DNA of 64,000 bases from Flavobacteriales bacterium (lineage in GTDB: Bacteria; Bacteroidota; Bacteroidia; Flavobacteriales_D; Sanyastnellaceae): NCBI GenBank assembly GCA_018402085.1, contig JAGYJM010000002.1, forward strand, positions 2,371,501 to 2,435,500. The letters run 5' to 3'. How positions within the stretch are numbered: the first letter of the stretch is position 1; the number at the start of each line of letters is the position of its first letter. Below are positions 26,047-34,223 of this stretch, in pieces. The position numbers and the translations under genes were made by a program. Under the pieces are notes generated by a model, which saw nothing but the letters and a program-made list of their open reading frames with translations, was not told the DNA's origin and searched no databases.

Positions 26047-26586
26047 ATGATTACCCTTTTCGGTAAGAAAAAAGTCACTGACGAAAAAGTAGCCCGTCAC
26101 TTTGTATCCACCACCCTCGACGTGGTGGAAGAAGGATGGCCTGTGGTGTCCGGATTCATCAATGATAGCCCGGAGTTTGTCACTCGCCCCAAGCTCGACC
26201 CCGACGATTACGGGCGCTTTCTAATGATCGTGATCGCCGGTAACTTCAATTACATCCCGAAGAGTTTTGACGAAGGGCATGACAGCGAAATCATCAAAGG
26301 CTGCGTGCAACACTTTGCCCAAGTACTCGATGTGCCTGTCGCTGACCTCGCTGCGCGCATCAAATCGTACCGAACCTTTATCGCACGTATTAACCACCCA
26401 TCCAAAAACACGCTCTACGGGATGTCTCGCGCCATTTTCCACAAGTATGAGCTCAATGAACACCAAGAAGAATACTTCCGCAGTGTCAATACACCCAACC
26501 CGATCTTCCTGAAAAATATGAATGAGATCATGCAACACTTTCTGTGGGACTGGTCAGCGTTCAAAGAGCGGTTCAAAGTAGTGTAA
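26047..26586 (+). CDS. conserved cytosolic protein, unknown function
   Basis: 179 residues, no signal peptide or membrane segment. Helix-rich with motifs DEKVARHFVSTTLDVVEEGW, DYGRFLMIVIAGN and YGMSRAIFHKYELNEHQ. I do not recognise a named family. It has its own TAnnTTTG promoter. The OmpA-like gene follows 71 nt later with its own -7 element. Confidence 0.65.
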   Translation: MITLFGKKKVTDEKVARHFVSTTLDVVEEGWPVVSGFINDSPEFVTRPKLDPDDYGRFLMIVIAGNFNYIPKSFDEGHDSEIIKGCVQHFAQVLDVPVADLAARIKSYRTFIARINHPSKNTLYGMSRAIFHKYELNEHQEEYFRSVNTPNPIFLKNMNEIMQHFLWDWSAFKERFKVV

Positions 26587-26645
26587 TCCCACTTTCCCTG
26601 TCAAAAACTTCCTGCATTGCGCCTCATCCGTGCAATTTCTGCCTG

Positions 26646-26653
26646 TATTTTCG
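26646..26653 (+). promoter_or_regulatory. -7 element TATTTTCG four nt before the GTG at 26658
   Basis: A TAnnTTYG element followed by TTGC and the GTG start codon. It supports the choice of the GTG over the upstream ATG. Confidence 0.45.
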
Positions 26654-26657
26654 TTGC

Positions 26658-27941
26658 GTGAGGCAATGTATCCTGTCTATATGTATGCTCTTCTCACTGT
26701 TCGCGGCGGCGCAGCCGACGACGGTGATCAATCATTTTGAAGGCGATGCTCCGTCTTCAGATGATGCGTTTCATTACGTGCTGAAAAGCACGGATGCGCA
26801 CAGTGTCGTCATCAACTATTATGTGCCCGCTGCGGCAAGCGATGAAGAACGCCTCGCCGAATTGCTCAATGATGCGACCGGTTTCTACATCGATCGGACG
26901 GTTTTGTTTGACGGACAAGCGATCTCTCTACGTGACAGTGAGCGGGAGGTGCTGCGCGACCTCGAACACATCGTCAAGGACGCCATCAACTACTACCACT
27001 TCCGCGAACTCAGGCGCTTTGGCGGATTTTCGCAAGAAGTGGTTTCTGCCCTCGAACAGCTGAATGAAGCGGCCATCCCGGCCAACTGGTCACCGGAGGT
27101 GGAGGGCACCCTCCACACCGATAAGCGGCTGCTCTTTTTAGAGCAAGCAGTAAACACCCTCAAGCGTGCCGTACAATCTGACATCCGCCGCTTTTGCGGC
27201 GAAAACATGCTCATGCAAATCAAGAGCGAAGAACGTGAACTGGAAGCCGAGCAAGACTCGCTGCTCAGCGCCGTGCGGTCGTTCAAGAAGAACGATCCGC
27301 TTGCACCGATGGAGATCAGCTTTAGCAATGAAACACTTAACCTGCTCGCCGTTAACGATGATTTCACGCTGCCCACCTTCTCTGAAAATCCGCAACCGTC
27401 TTTCGATGGTGACCTGGCCGACCGTATCCTGCATTTGCTTGAAACCAACAGCCAACGCATCGACGACCTCACGCTGGAAGTCCGCGAACTGCAGGCACCC
27501 CGCAACGAAAACGCCGAACTGCGCGCTGAGATTCAAGAGCTACGCGCGATGCTATACGAATTACTGAACCGCGAAGGACAACCCGTCGCGCTGCCCTCCA
27601 CAACCGATGGCACCGTGGCTCCCCTCCAATTCGATCGCTTCAGCATCCGCTACCCCGTGGGCGGCACCCATCTTGATCTCAACGCGCAGCTGCAATTGTC
27701 TGAGCTGATCAACCTCCTCGCCCACCGAGAGGATATGCGCATCATGGTCACAGGCTACGCCGACCGCACGGGCAACCGCGAAGCCAACCTCCGGCTCAGC
27801 CAGCAACGGGCCAATAAAGTTCGCGATCAACTGCTCGACGCGGGCATCGCCCCACACCGCGTGCTGGTGAATTACTTCGGCGAAGAAAAGGCCACCGGCT
27901 CGCCGGATGATCGGAGGGTGGAGATTTCGTTTTTGCAGTAG
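26658..27941 (+). CDS. OmpA-family protein with coiled coil
   Basis: About 427 residues. I chose the GTG at 26658 because it gives a clean signal peptide (ILSICMLFSLFAAAQ). In-frame sequence upstream to an ATG at 26544 would overlap the previous gene and is not signal-like. The middle is helical (EERELEAEQDSLLSAV and LTLEVRELQ, likely coiled coil). The C-terminal domain is OmpA-like and peptidoglycan-binding: MVTGYADRTGNREANLRLSQ, RANKVRDQLL and DDRRVEISF. It probably links the outer membrane to the cell wall. Confidence 0.85.
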   Translation: MRQCILSICMLFSLFAAAQPTTVINHFEGDAPSSDDAFHYVLKSTDAHSVVINYYVPAAASDEERLAELLNDATGFYIDRTVLFDGQAISLRDSEREVLRDLEHIVKDAINYYHFRELRRFGGFSQEVVSALEQLNEAAIPANWSPEVEGTLHTDKRLLFLEQAVNTLKRAVQSDIRRFCGENMLMQIKSEERELEAEQDSLLSAVRSFKKNDPLAPMEISFSNETLNLLAVNDDFTLPTFSENPQPSFDGDLADRILHLLETNSQRIDDLTLEVRELQAPRNENAELRAEIQELRAMLYELLNREGQPVALPSTTDGTVAPLQFDRFSIRYPVGGTHLDLNAQLQLSELINLLAHREDMRIMVTGYADRTGNREANLRLSQQRANKVRDQLLDAGIAPHRVLVNYFGEEKATGSPDDRRVEISFLQ

Positions 27942-28170
27942 GCGCACACTGCAGTGTGCGCCTACATTTCGTTGGTTCAATGAAACGGGATGACCCGAAA
28001 ATCACCGGATGCCTGTGAGGCGTCCCTCTCTGTGAAAACCAGAATTGACGATACACGAAAATTCACGGACGCCTGGAAGGCGTCCCTATCGAAGGCCACC
28101 TTTAAACGAAAGCGCCGCAACGATGCGGCGCCATTTCAATTTCCATGCGCACACTGCGGTGAGCGCCTAC
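27941..28170. repeat. cluster of small GCG hairpins ending in CTAC
   Basis: Between the OmpA-like gene and the FAH gene. One is a perfect 20-bp palindrome (27942-27961), GCGCACACTG / CAGTGTGCGC followed by CTACA. Another is GGACGCC / GGCGTCC (28067-28085) followed by CTA. Two more imperfect copies lie at about 28002-28024 and 28145-28169, the last ending CGCCTAC. Similar hairpins occur at 32170 and 41831. Confidence 0.7.
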
Positions 28171-28178
28171 TATATTTG
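28171..28178 (+). promoter_or_regulatory. -7 element TATATTTG four nt before the ATG at 28183
   Basis: An exact TAnnTTTG followed by CGGT and the ATG. The mRNA start would coincide with the coding start. It directly follows the last hairpin of the preceding repeat cluster. Confidence 0.55.
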
Positions 28179-28182
28179 CGGT

Positions 28183-28797
28183 ATGAAAATCATTTGCATC
28201 GGGCGCAATTACGCAGATCATGCCAAAGAGTTGAAGAACGACGTGCCCACCGAGCCGCTTTTCTTTCTGAAACCTGACAGTGCGATTCTGCCGCCGCACA
28301 ATCCGCTGTTCATTCCGGAGTGGACGAACGACCTGCATTACGAATGTGAGCTTATCGTGAAAATCAACCGCCTCGGGAAGTACATCGATGAGCGCTTTGC
28401 GCACAAGTATTACGACCAAATCGGACTCGGTATTGATTTCACGGCGCGCGATATTCAGCAGCAGTGCAAAGAGAAAGGACACCCGTGGGAGAAGGCCAAG
28501 GCCTTTGACGGCTCGGCGGTGGTTTCGAAGAAATTCTTGCCGCTTTCTGAACTTGGCGCGATCAACGACCTCGGTTTCCGGATGGAGAAAAACGGTGAAG
28601 TGGTGCAGAGCGGACGTACCAAAGACATGCTCTTCAGCGTAGATCAGATCATCGCGCACGTCTCCCAATTTATGACCTTAAAGGTGGGCGACCTCATCTT
28701 CACAGGTACGCCTGCAGGTGTAGGTCCGGTCGCGATTGACGACGTACTCACCGGCTACCTTGAGGGCAACGAACTCTTCAGAACCAAGATCAAGTAA
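28183..28797 (+). CDS. fumarylacetoacetate hydrolase (FAH) family protein
   Basis: 204 residues, typical of short FAHD1/acylpyruvase-like members. The metal-binding acidic residues are in HYECELIVKI and GIDFTARD; TGTPAGVGP near the C-terminus is the family signature. It probably cleaves acylpyruvates or decarboxylates oxaloacetate in the cytosol; the substrate cannot be told. It begins a four-gene run (FAH, rlmD, TPMT-like, PRT), and its stop codon shares a base with the rlmD ATG. Confidence 0.92.
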   Translation: MKIICIGRNYADHAKELKNDVPTEPLFFLKPDSAILPPHNPLFIPEWTNDLHYECELIVKINRLGKYIDERFAHKYYDQIGLGIDFTARDIQQQCKEKGHPWEKAKAFDGSAVVSKKFLPLSELGAINDLGFRMEKNGEVVQSGRTKDMLFSVDQIIAHVSQFMTLKVGDLIFTGTPAGVGPVAIDDVLTGYLEGNELFRTKIK

Positions 28798-30242
28798 TGG
28801 GAAACCGACGTTTTCGCCGCTTCAAACGCGGTGAGGTCATTGAGGTCAGCATCGAGCGCATGGCCTTCGGTGGAAAAGGCATCGCGCTGATTCCGACCGA
28901 TGAAGGACAGTTCACGGTCTTCGTGCAAAACACCCTGCCGGGTCAGCAAGTGCTCGCCCGCATAGTGAAGTGCAAGAACCGCTATGCCGAGTGCAAGCTC
29001 GAAAAAGTGCTCGAGCGTGCGCCTGACGAGACCGACATCCCCTACCAGGAGATTCCCGGAGCGCCTTATGCGCAGCTCCCGATGGCGAAGCAGCTTGAGT
29101 ACAAAGAAGCGACCGCGCTTGACCTCTACCGCCGCATCGGCAAGGTTGAGCACCTCGACGCTGTGTACGAGGGCATCCAGGCGTCGCCGGCTGTCTGGCA
29201 TTACCGCAACAAGATGGAGTACTCGTTTTCGGCCATCGGTTTTGACCGCGAGAAAGAGAGCGACTACGACGGCTTTGCCCTCGGGTTCAAGCACCGCGGC
29301 ACCTGGTGGATGGTCGAGAACCTCGACGATGACAGCGGCCTATTTGATGCCGAGCTGGAGAGCAAGTTGCACCTCCTTCGCAAGTGGTTTGAAGCCACCG
29401 GTTTGCCGGCCTGGCATCCGCCGAAGCGCGAGGGCTTCTACCGCTTTTTCGTGGCGCGCAAGAGCTTTCACAGCGACCGATTGCTGTTGAACCTGGTGAC
29501 CACGAGCGATGATCTTGACCAGTTTGATCGTGCTGCTTTCGTCGCAAAAGCGACGGATGTATGGGGCGACCGCATCGCCGGAATTCTACATACCATCAAC
29601 GATGACACAGGCGAACGCGTGGAAGCCCGCAGCGGCAGCTCTACCGTGATTTACGGCGACGAGAAAATTGTGGAGCGCATCAACGGACTCGATTTTGCGA
29701 TTTCGATGTCGAGCTTCTTCCAGACCAATCCGCAAAGCGCTGAGAAACTCTACGACGGTGTGGTCGAGTACGCTGGTCAACCGGAGGGAGATGATCAGCT
29801 CTTGATGGACCTCTTCTGCGGCACAGGAACCATCGCGCAACTGCTGGCCAAAGGAACAGGCCGCGAAGTCATTGGCGTTGATATCGTCAAAAGTGCGATC
29901 GAGGATGCCCGCGAGAACGCCAGACGCAACGGCGTTGAAAACGTGACCTTCCACGCCGCGGATGCGGGGAAGTTCCTGCTCGAATTCCCGGAGTATGCCG
30001 ACCGCATTGATACCATCGTACTTGATCCGCCGCGTGCCGGAATCTCCCCGAAGACACTGCGGAAAGTGATCCGCCTGGGCGCGCGCCGCATCGTTTACGT
30101 CTCGTGCAATCCCGCCACGCAGGCGCGCGACACGCAGGTGCTCGCCGAAGCCGGTTATCGCCTCGACCGCCTCAAACTCGTTGATCAGTTCCCGCATACC
30201 TCACACGTTGAGGCCCTCGCCCAATTCAATCTGCAGCCATGA
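28797..30242 (+). CDS. rlmD: 23S rRNA m5U1939 methyltransferase, RlmD-like
   Basis: 481 residues. An N-terminal TRAM domain (IEVSIERMAFGGKGIALI) precedes the class I methyltransferase: MDLFCGTGTIAQLLA, then VLDPPRAGISPKTLRKVI and IVYVSCNPATQARD with the catalytic Cys. It methylates U1939 or a related uridine. Unusually, the four-Cys Fe-S cluster of classical RlmD is missing: the region after the TRAM domain reads IPGAPYAQLPMAKQLEY, with no CGGC motif. It overlaps the FAH gene by 1 nt and the next gene by 4 nt. It could instead be an RlmCD/TrmA relative. Confidence 0.9.
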   Translation: MGNRRFRRFKRGEVIEVSIERMAFGGKGIALIPTDEGQFTVFVQNTLPGQQVLARIVKCKNRYAECKLEKVLERAPDETDIPYQEIPGAPYAQLPMAKQLEYKEATALDLYRRIGKVEHLDAVYEGIQASPAVWHYRNKMEYSFSAIGFDREKESDYDGFALGFKHRGTWWMVENLDDDSGLFDAELESKLHLLRKWFEATGLPAWHPPKREGFYRFFVARKSFHSDRLLLNLVTTSDDLDQFDRAAFVAKATDVWGDRIAGILHTINDDTGERVEARSGSSTVIYGDEKIVERINGLDFAISMSSFFQTNPQSAEKLYDGVVEYAGQPEGDDQLLMDLFCGTGTIAQLLAKGTGREVIGVDIVKSAIEDARENARRNGVENVTFHAADAGKFLLEFPEYADRIDTIVLDPPRAGISPKTLRKVIRLGARRIVYVSCNPATQARDTQVLAEAGYRLDRLKLVDQFPHTSHVEALAQFNLQP

Positions 30243-30820
30243 AAACGCTTGACGAGAGTTACTGGAGCGCCCGCTACGCCGAAGGCAAAACCGGTTGGGA
30301 CATCGGACATGCCTCGCCCCATTTGATCGAGGCCGCGCATAGTGCGGCGAAAGACACACGCATTCTGATTCCGGGTTGCGGACTGGGATGGGAGGCCGAG
30401 CAGTTGTGGAAAGAAGGCTACTCGAATGTCTTCATTTGTGACATCAGCGGAAAACCGCTGAATGCCTTTGCAGAGCGGGTACACGATTTCCCGAAGTCGC
30501 AGCTCTTGCACACCGATTTCTTCTCGCTCAAAGCACGTTTTGAACTGATTCTGGAGCAGACCTTCTTCTGCGCCTTACCACCGTCTCGACGCGATGCATA
30601 CGTCAGCAAGATGCACGAACTACTGACACCCGGCGGAGCGCTGAAAGGACTCCTTTTTGATTTCCCGCTGACGGAAGAAGGTCCGCCATTTGGTGGTTCT
30701 GAAGCGGAGTACCGCGAACGTTTCACCGAGGTGTTTGATGACTTTACCATCGAGCGGGCGCAGCGATCGATACCACCGCGACAGGGAAGCGAGTTCTACT
30801 TCGAGGCGCTGAAAAAATAG
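30239..30820 (+). CDS. TPMT-family SAM-dependent methyltransferase
   Basis: 193 residues. It begins with YWSARYAEGKTGWDIG, which matches thiopurine methyltransferase-type enzymes, followed by the SAM motif ILIPGCGLGWEAE and EQTFFCALPPSRR. The family methylates thiols or halides; the substrate here is unknown. ATGA overlap with rlmD suggests co-translation. Confidence 0.9.
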   Translation: MKTLDESYWSARYAEGKTGWDIGHASPHLIEAAHSAAKDTRILIPGCGLGWEAEQLWKEGYSNVFICDISGKPLNAFAERVHDFPKSQLLHTDFFSLKARFELILEQTFFCALPPSRRDAYVSKMHELLTPGGALKGLLFDFPLTEEGPPFGGSEAEYRERFTEVFDDFTIERAQRSIPPRQGSEFYFEALKK

Positions 30821-30821
30821 C

Positions 30822-30829
30822 TACTTTCG
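30822..30829 (+). promoter_or_regulatory. -7 element TACTTTCG six nt before the ATG at 30836
   Basis: A TAnnTTYG element starting directly after the TPMT-like stop codon, followed by TACAGT and the ATG of the phosphoribosyltransferase gene. Confidence 0.45.
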
Positions 30830-30835
30830 TACAGT

Positions 30836-31345
30836 ATGGAAACAGCAGAACGCACACGCATCCTTGACCAATGGGAGGTGGAGCACAAGATCCGCCGCAT
30901 CGCCCATCAGATCCTTGAAGAAAACTACAAGGAGAAGGCGATTGTCATTGTCGGCGTCACCGGCGTGGGCGCCGAAGTCGCCCGTGAGCTGCACAATGAG
31001 TTCACCTCCATCAGTGATATTGAGAGCGTGTTCTGCGAACTCACACTGCAGAAAAATAAGCCACTTAAGGGTGAAATGACCTTCTCAGGCGACCTGAAAG
31101 ATCTCCGCAACAAGGTTGTTTTTCTGGTAGACGACGTTTTGAACAGCGGACGCACCCTCATCTTTGCCGCCCGTCATTTGCTGGGCGCTTCTCCAAAGAG
31201 TCTTCGTACGGTGGTACTCGTTGACCGCATCCACCGCAAGTTTCCCATCCGCGCTGACTACGTCGGCATGACCCTTTCAACCAACCTCAAAGAGCATGTT
31301 GCGGTAGAGAAAGAGGGTGATGGGTTTGTGGCGTATTTGGATTAG
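30836..31345 (+). CDS. phosphoribosyltransferase family protein (PyrR-like)
   Basis: 169 residues. The PRPP-binding loop is VFLVDDVLNSGRTL (acidic pair 99-100, SGRT 104-107). The N-terminus IRRIAHQILEEN resembles PyrR. In Bacteroidota this protein often lies next to shikimate kinase, as here. It could regulate pyrimidine genes or have uracil phosphoribosyltransferase activity; neither is shown. Confidence 0.88.
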   Translation: METAERTRILDQWEVEHKIRRIAHQILEENYKEKAIVIVGVTGVGAEVARELHNEFTSISDIESVFCELTLQKNKPLKGEMTFSGDLKDLRNKVVFLVDDVLNSGRTLIFAARHLLGASPKSLRTVVLVDRIHRKFPIRADYVGMTLSTNLKEHVAVEKEGDGFVAYLD

Positions 31346-31376
31346 AATCCAAATTGATCCCTATTTAAGTTTATTA

Positions 31377-31428
31377 CCCTTCAGTTCACCGCCTCGGCGG
31401 TGGACAGCTCCCCTTAGCAAGGGGAGCA
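31377..31428 (+). repeat. nested-hairpin element
   Basis: CCCTTCAGTT, outer stem CACCGCC / GGCGGTG, then GACAGCTCCCC, loop TTAGCAA, GGGGAGC. Both hairpins are intact. It faces the next copy at 31456 as an inverted pair. Confidence 0.85.
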
Positions 31429-31455
31429 ATAATGAATACGGACCAACCAAAAAGT

Positions 31456-31507
31456 GCTCCCCTTGCTAAGGGGAGCTGGATTCCGCGCAGCGGAAGACTG
31501 AGGGGTC
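31456..31507 (-). repeat. nested-hairpin element, inverted partner
   Basis: GCTCCCC, loop TTGCTAA, GGGGAGC, then an outer stem around CCGCGCAGCGG and GACTGAGGGGTC. With the copy at 31377 it forms an inverted pair about 27 bp apart. A partial outer arm (CCGCACAGCGGAAGTCTGAG) follows near 31526. Confidence 0.8.
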
Positions 31508-31549
31508 CAACCCAGCTACTCACCACCGCACAGCGGAAGTCTGAGGGGT

Positions 31550-32059
31550 TTACTTCAACACCCCCACCAACTTATCCAGCTTCGCGGCGCCCATGCCGAG
31601 TGCTTCGAATACGATGTCGGCGTCTTCATAGATTTCGCGGCGTTCTTCGAGGTGGCGCTTAATGAAATCACGCAGGTCATCTTCGCCGAGGTCTTTGATG
31701 AGCGGACGCTCACTTTTGCTGTGCATGAGGCGGTGAGCGAGTGAGCCGACATCCATTTTCAGGTAGACAGTGGTGCCTTGCTCTTTCATCACCTTCAGGT
31801 TGTCATAGAAGCAAGGTGTACCGCCACCGGTGGAGAGCACCATTCTGGGGTGGGTATCAATCATGCGCTGTAGGGTGTTGCGCTCCACACCTCGAAACCC
31901 GGCTTCGCCATTCCGTTCAAAGATGTCAGCTACACGCTGTCCTTCCGTCTCTTCAATCACCTTATCGAGGTCATAGAAAGGCAAGTCGAGCCGTTTCGCC
32001 AGTTGACGTCCGACGGCAGTCTTGCCGGCGCCCATGTACCCGATGAGGAAGATGCGCAT
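31550..32059 (-). CDS. aroK: shikimate kinase
   Basis: 169 residues. Walker A GYMGAGKTAVG (7-17), the shikimate-binding Asp in YDLDKVIEE, RNGEAGFRGVE with the conserved Arg, and STGGGTPC. It phosphorylates shikimate with ATP in chorismate synthesis. The C-terminal lid region RPLIKD is present. A TATCTTTG element ends 4 nt before the ATG. Convergent with the phosphoribosyltransferase gene; repeats fill the gap. Confidence 0.96.
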   Translation of the reverse strand: MRIFLIGYMGAGKTAVGRQLAKRLDLPFYDLDKVIEETEGQRVADIFERNGEAGFRGVERNTLQRMIDTHPRMVLSTGGGTPCFYDNLKVMKEQGTTVYLKMDVGSLAHRLMHSKSERPLIKDLGEDDLRDFIKRHLEERREIYEDADIVFEALGMGAAKLDKLVGVLK

Positions 32060-32063
32060 GGTG

Positions 32064-32071
32064 CAAAGATA
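32064..32071 (-). promoter_or_regulatory. -7 element TATCTTTG four nt before the aroK ATG
   Basis: An exact TAnnTTTG on the minus strand followed by CACC and the ATG. The best example of the close-spaced type. Confidence 0.6.
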
Positions 32072-32115
32072 GGCGGATGCATTGCCGATTGCAGATTCTA
32101 TGAGTGCTGATTTAT

Positions 32116-32238
32116 GATTAACTGCTCATGATTCAGCTTTATTATTCTCTCGGTTTCCCTGTTTCCCAGCGGACGCGATAAATCGCGTCCCTACAGGTGC
32201 CTATGTTCAACGATTTCCCGGTTTCCCAAATCGTCCAT
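32116..32238. repeat. 123-bp direct repeat, left copy
   Basis: From GATTAACTGCTCATG through TCGTCCAT; nearly identical to 41777-41900 in the same orientation (one T indel). It contains the hairpin GGACGCGAT / ATCGCGTCC followed by CTACAGG, and TTTCCC octamers. The two copies bracket the whole T9SS cluster. Confidence 0.9.
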
Positions 32239-32266
32239 GAGTCGATCGGTCTATGCGTCTGACGAT
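32205..32266. repeat. 8-bp unit array (GGTTTCCC then GTCNATNN)
   Basis: GATTTCCC, GGTTTCCC, then GTCCATGA, GTCGATCG, GTCTATGC, GTCTGACG. Octamer spacing is mostly kept between the two unit types. It lies directly downstream of the T9SS paralogue A stop. Confidence 0.65.
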
Positions 32267-32273
32267 TGGCACC

Positions 32274-33797
32274 TCACTCAATCACCACCCGCTCAGTAAC
32301 CACCACCTGCTCTGAGCGGTAGGAGAGCACATATACACCCGCGGGTAGGTCTTCGACATTAAACATGTAGGTGGTATTGCCAATAGCTTGGCTAACGTGT
32401 TTAACCTCTCTGCCTTGGAGGTCGGTGAGGGCGAGTTCGCCAACTTCTAGTGCAGCATCTGTAGCTAAGTATACGTTGAGGATGTTAGAGGCTGGATTGG
32501 GGTAGAGCTTGAATTGTGCGCTTACCCCTTGTTCTTCAATGCCGGTATGACAACCGGGTACCACGCAGCCATGTTCGTCTGTTTTCACCACCCATACGTC
32601 TGAACTTACATAGTCATCATTGGGCTCAGCATGACCTGTGGCGATCAGACCACCGTCAGGGGTGGGCTGCACATCTCTGAATTCACTGTCGGTGCCTGTT
32701 TCAAAAGCGTAGTGGCGTTTCCAGAGCAATTCGCCTTCGGAATCAGTGCGAAGGATATAACCATAGTAGGCCGGTGTTAGCGGGTCACCTGGTAGAGGCA
32801 ATAGTTCAGGCCCACAAACAACAATATCATTGTTTGGCATCTCAGCTACTCTGCGAACGACATACGAATGCCCCTCCTCGCCTACCGTTTTGGCCCATAT
32901 CAGTTCCCCGTCTTCGCTGTTGTACTTATGTATAACAACGATATTCTCAAAAGTTTGTGTCCCCTCTATTCGGTCGACCGTAGACATAAGCACATTTCCA
33001 TCTTCCGACATCTGTATATAGGCACTATTCGTATCGGTATCATTCTCAATAACGGTCCGCCACACCTCATTGCCCTCTACATCAATGCGCATGATGATCT
33101 TGTCGTCATTTTCGTTGATCCAGGGGTGCCATATGACCAGGCCTCCTACAATGGCTCCCCCATCGTCGGTAGGCGTTATGCTGTAGAAACTTGTGCTGTA
33201 ATCCTGCTGACAATACGTCTTCATCCATAAAAAATCACCTCCATTGTCGCACTTCATGATGTGACCACAATTATTTGCAATAAAGTTGTTGTCATCATTT
33301 AATCCAGAAGCCATAAAATCACCGTCACTCGTTTCACATATACCGGTGATATTTTGAAAAGTGCCGGGCGCACCAGGATATTCACACGTCCAAAGTGTAT
33401 CCAAGTTTTGATTAAACATGACAATGCAATTCACAGAAATCACTTCCGTATCAGAAGGATATACTTTCTTCCGGAAACACCCCACCAAATTTTCATCTGA
33501 AGTACCTCTAAGTGAACTTGCATAACCCGATTGTATCCGCACTGAATCAGGGTAGTATTGCCTTTCATCGATCAGCGACCCACTTTCAGATATTTTACCA
33601 AACCACAAAAATGGATTGAACGGCTCTACAGGATGGCGAGAATGACCCATTACATAATAATTCCCGTTCAGAGGCCAAATACTAGCGGAGGTTGAACCAA
33701 GTTCATACCCCATCGCGTCAAAGCGCACATTGAAGGTGGTTTGGGCAACACCTACCGTGGCAATCAGGTAAAAGATATGTATAAACAGCCACCTCAT
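32274..33797 (-). CDS. T9SS-exported repeat protein, paralogue A
   Basis: 507 residues. The signal peptide ends GVAQ. The middle has repeated beta-propeller-like units: PTDDGGAIVGG, MRIDVEGNEVWRTV, PTPDGGLIATGH and WVVKTDEHG. The type A sorting domain starts FKLYPNPASNILNVYL and ends YRSEQVVVTERVVIE. It is one of three tandem paralogues (A, B, C), of equal length (1524 nt including stop). Its N-terminal half is unique to A, while the 3' end and downstream DNA are nearly identical to C. The start overlaps an orphan stub by 4 nt. Likely surface-exposed or released; function unknown. Confidence 0.85.
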   Translation of the reverse strand: MRWLFIHIFYLIATVGVAQTTFNVRFDAMGYELGSTSASIWPLNGNYYVMGHSRHPVEPFNPFLWFGKISESGSLIDERQYYPDSVRIQSGYASSLRGTSDENLVGCFRKKVYPSDTEVISVNCIVMFNQNLDTLWTCEYPGAPGTFQNITGICETSDGDFMASGLNDDNNFIANNCGHIMKCDNGGDFLWMKTYCQQDYSTSFYSITPTDDGGAIVGGLVIWHPWINENDDKIIMRIDVEGNEVWRTVIENDTDTNSAYIQMSEDGNVLMSTVDRIEGTQTFENIVVIHKYNSEDGELIWAKTVGEEGHSYVVRRVAEMPNNDIVVCGPELLPLPGDPLTPAYYGYILRTDSEGELLWKRHYAFETGTDSEFRDVQPTPDGGLIATGHAEPNDDYVSSDVWVVKTDEHGCVVPGCHTGIEEQGVSAQFKLYPNPASNILNVYLATDAALEVGELALTDLQGREVKHVSQAIGNTTYMFNVEDLPAGVYVLSYRSEQVVVTERVVIE

Positions 33798-33994
33798 TTG
33801 CTTACCACGAGTTTGTGAGTTTCTACCTGTATTCCATCAAAGGATAGCAACATCAAATACATACCTGAAGGTAAGTCGTTTAGCGACACCAACTGAATAC
33901 CGTTGTTGACGTTGTTGTACTCCTGAAGCAACCGCACGATTGCTGATTTCAGATTCTGCGACTGCTGATTGATGATTTCGTATTTACTACGCAT
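33794..33994 (-). pseudogene. orphan T9SS C-terminal stub A
   Basis: 66 codons ending LPSGMYLMLLSFDGIQVETH and KLVVSK. This is only the end of a type A sorting domain, matching the C-terminus of the large gene at 37687 (YNNLNNGYQLLELNDL, FYIVLLSFDGVQV). It has no signal peptide or passenger. Inference: the 3' end of an upstream gene carried along when a block of 1950 bp was duplicated. It overlaps paralogue A by ATGA. Confidence 0.7.
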
Positions 33995-34060
33995 TATTCT
34001 GTACTTATTATTGTCCTAGTTTCCCGTGCTCCCAGACTGCCAATCTAACGAACGATCAAC

Positions 34061-34108
34061 CTCTCAGCCCCGCACCTGCGGGGCAGCTCTCCTCATCTGA
34101 GGAGAGCC
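34061..34108 (+). repeat. nested-hairpin element
   Basis: CTCTCA, outer stem GCCCCGC / GCGGGGC, then AGCTCTCCTC, loop ATCT, GAGGAGAGC. Both stems are well paired. The corresponding copy at 36012 differs in the outer stem. Confidence 0.75.
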
Positions 34109-34132
34109 TTAAAGCTAGGGGCACTTCAAAGT

Positions 34133-34217
34133 CTCCCAGTTTCCCGGTTTCCCGGTTTCCCGAATCGTCCATCGGTCGATGCGTCTATGAGTCAATCGGT
34201 CTATGCGTCTGACGATT
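34133..34217. repeat. 8-bp unit array (TTCCCGGT then NNGTCNAT)
   Basis: TTCCCGGT twice, TTCCCGAA, then TCGTCCAT, CGGTCGAT, GCGTCTAT, GAGTCAAT, CGGTCTAT, GCGTCTGA. The 8-bp phase is kept across the change of unit type. Confidence 0.75.
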
Positions 34218-34223
34218 TTCTTC

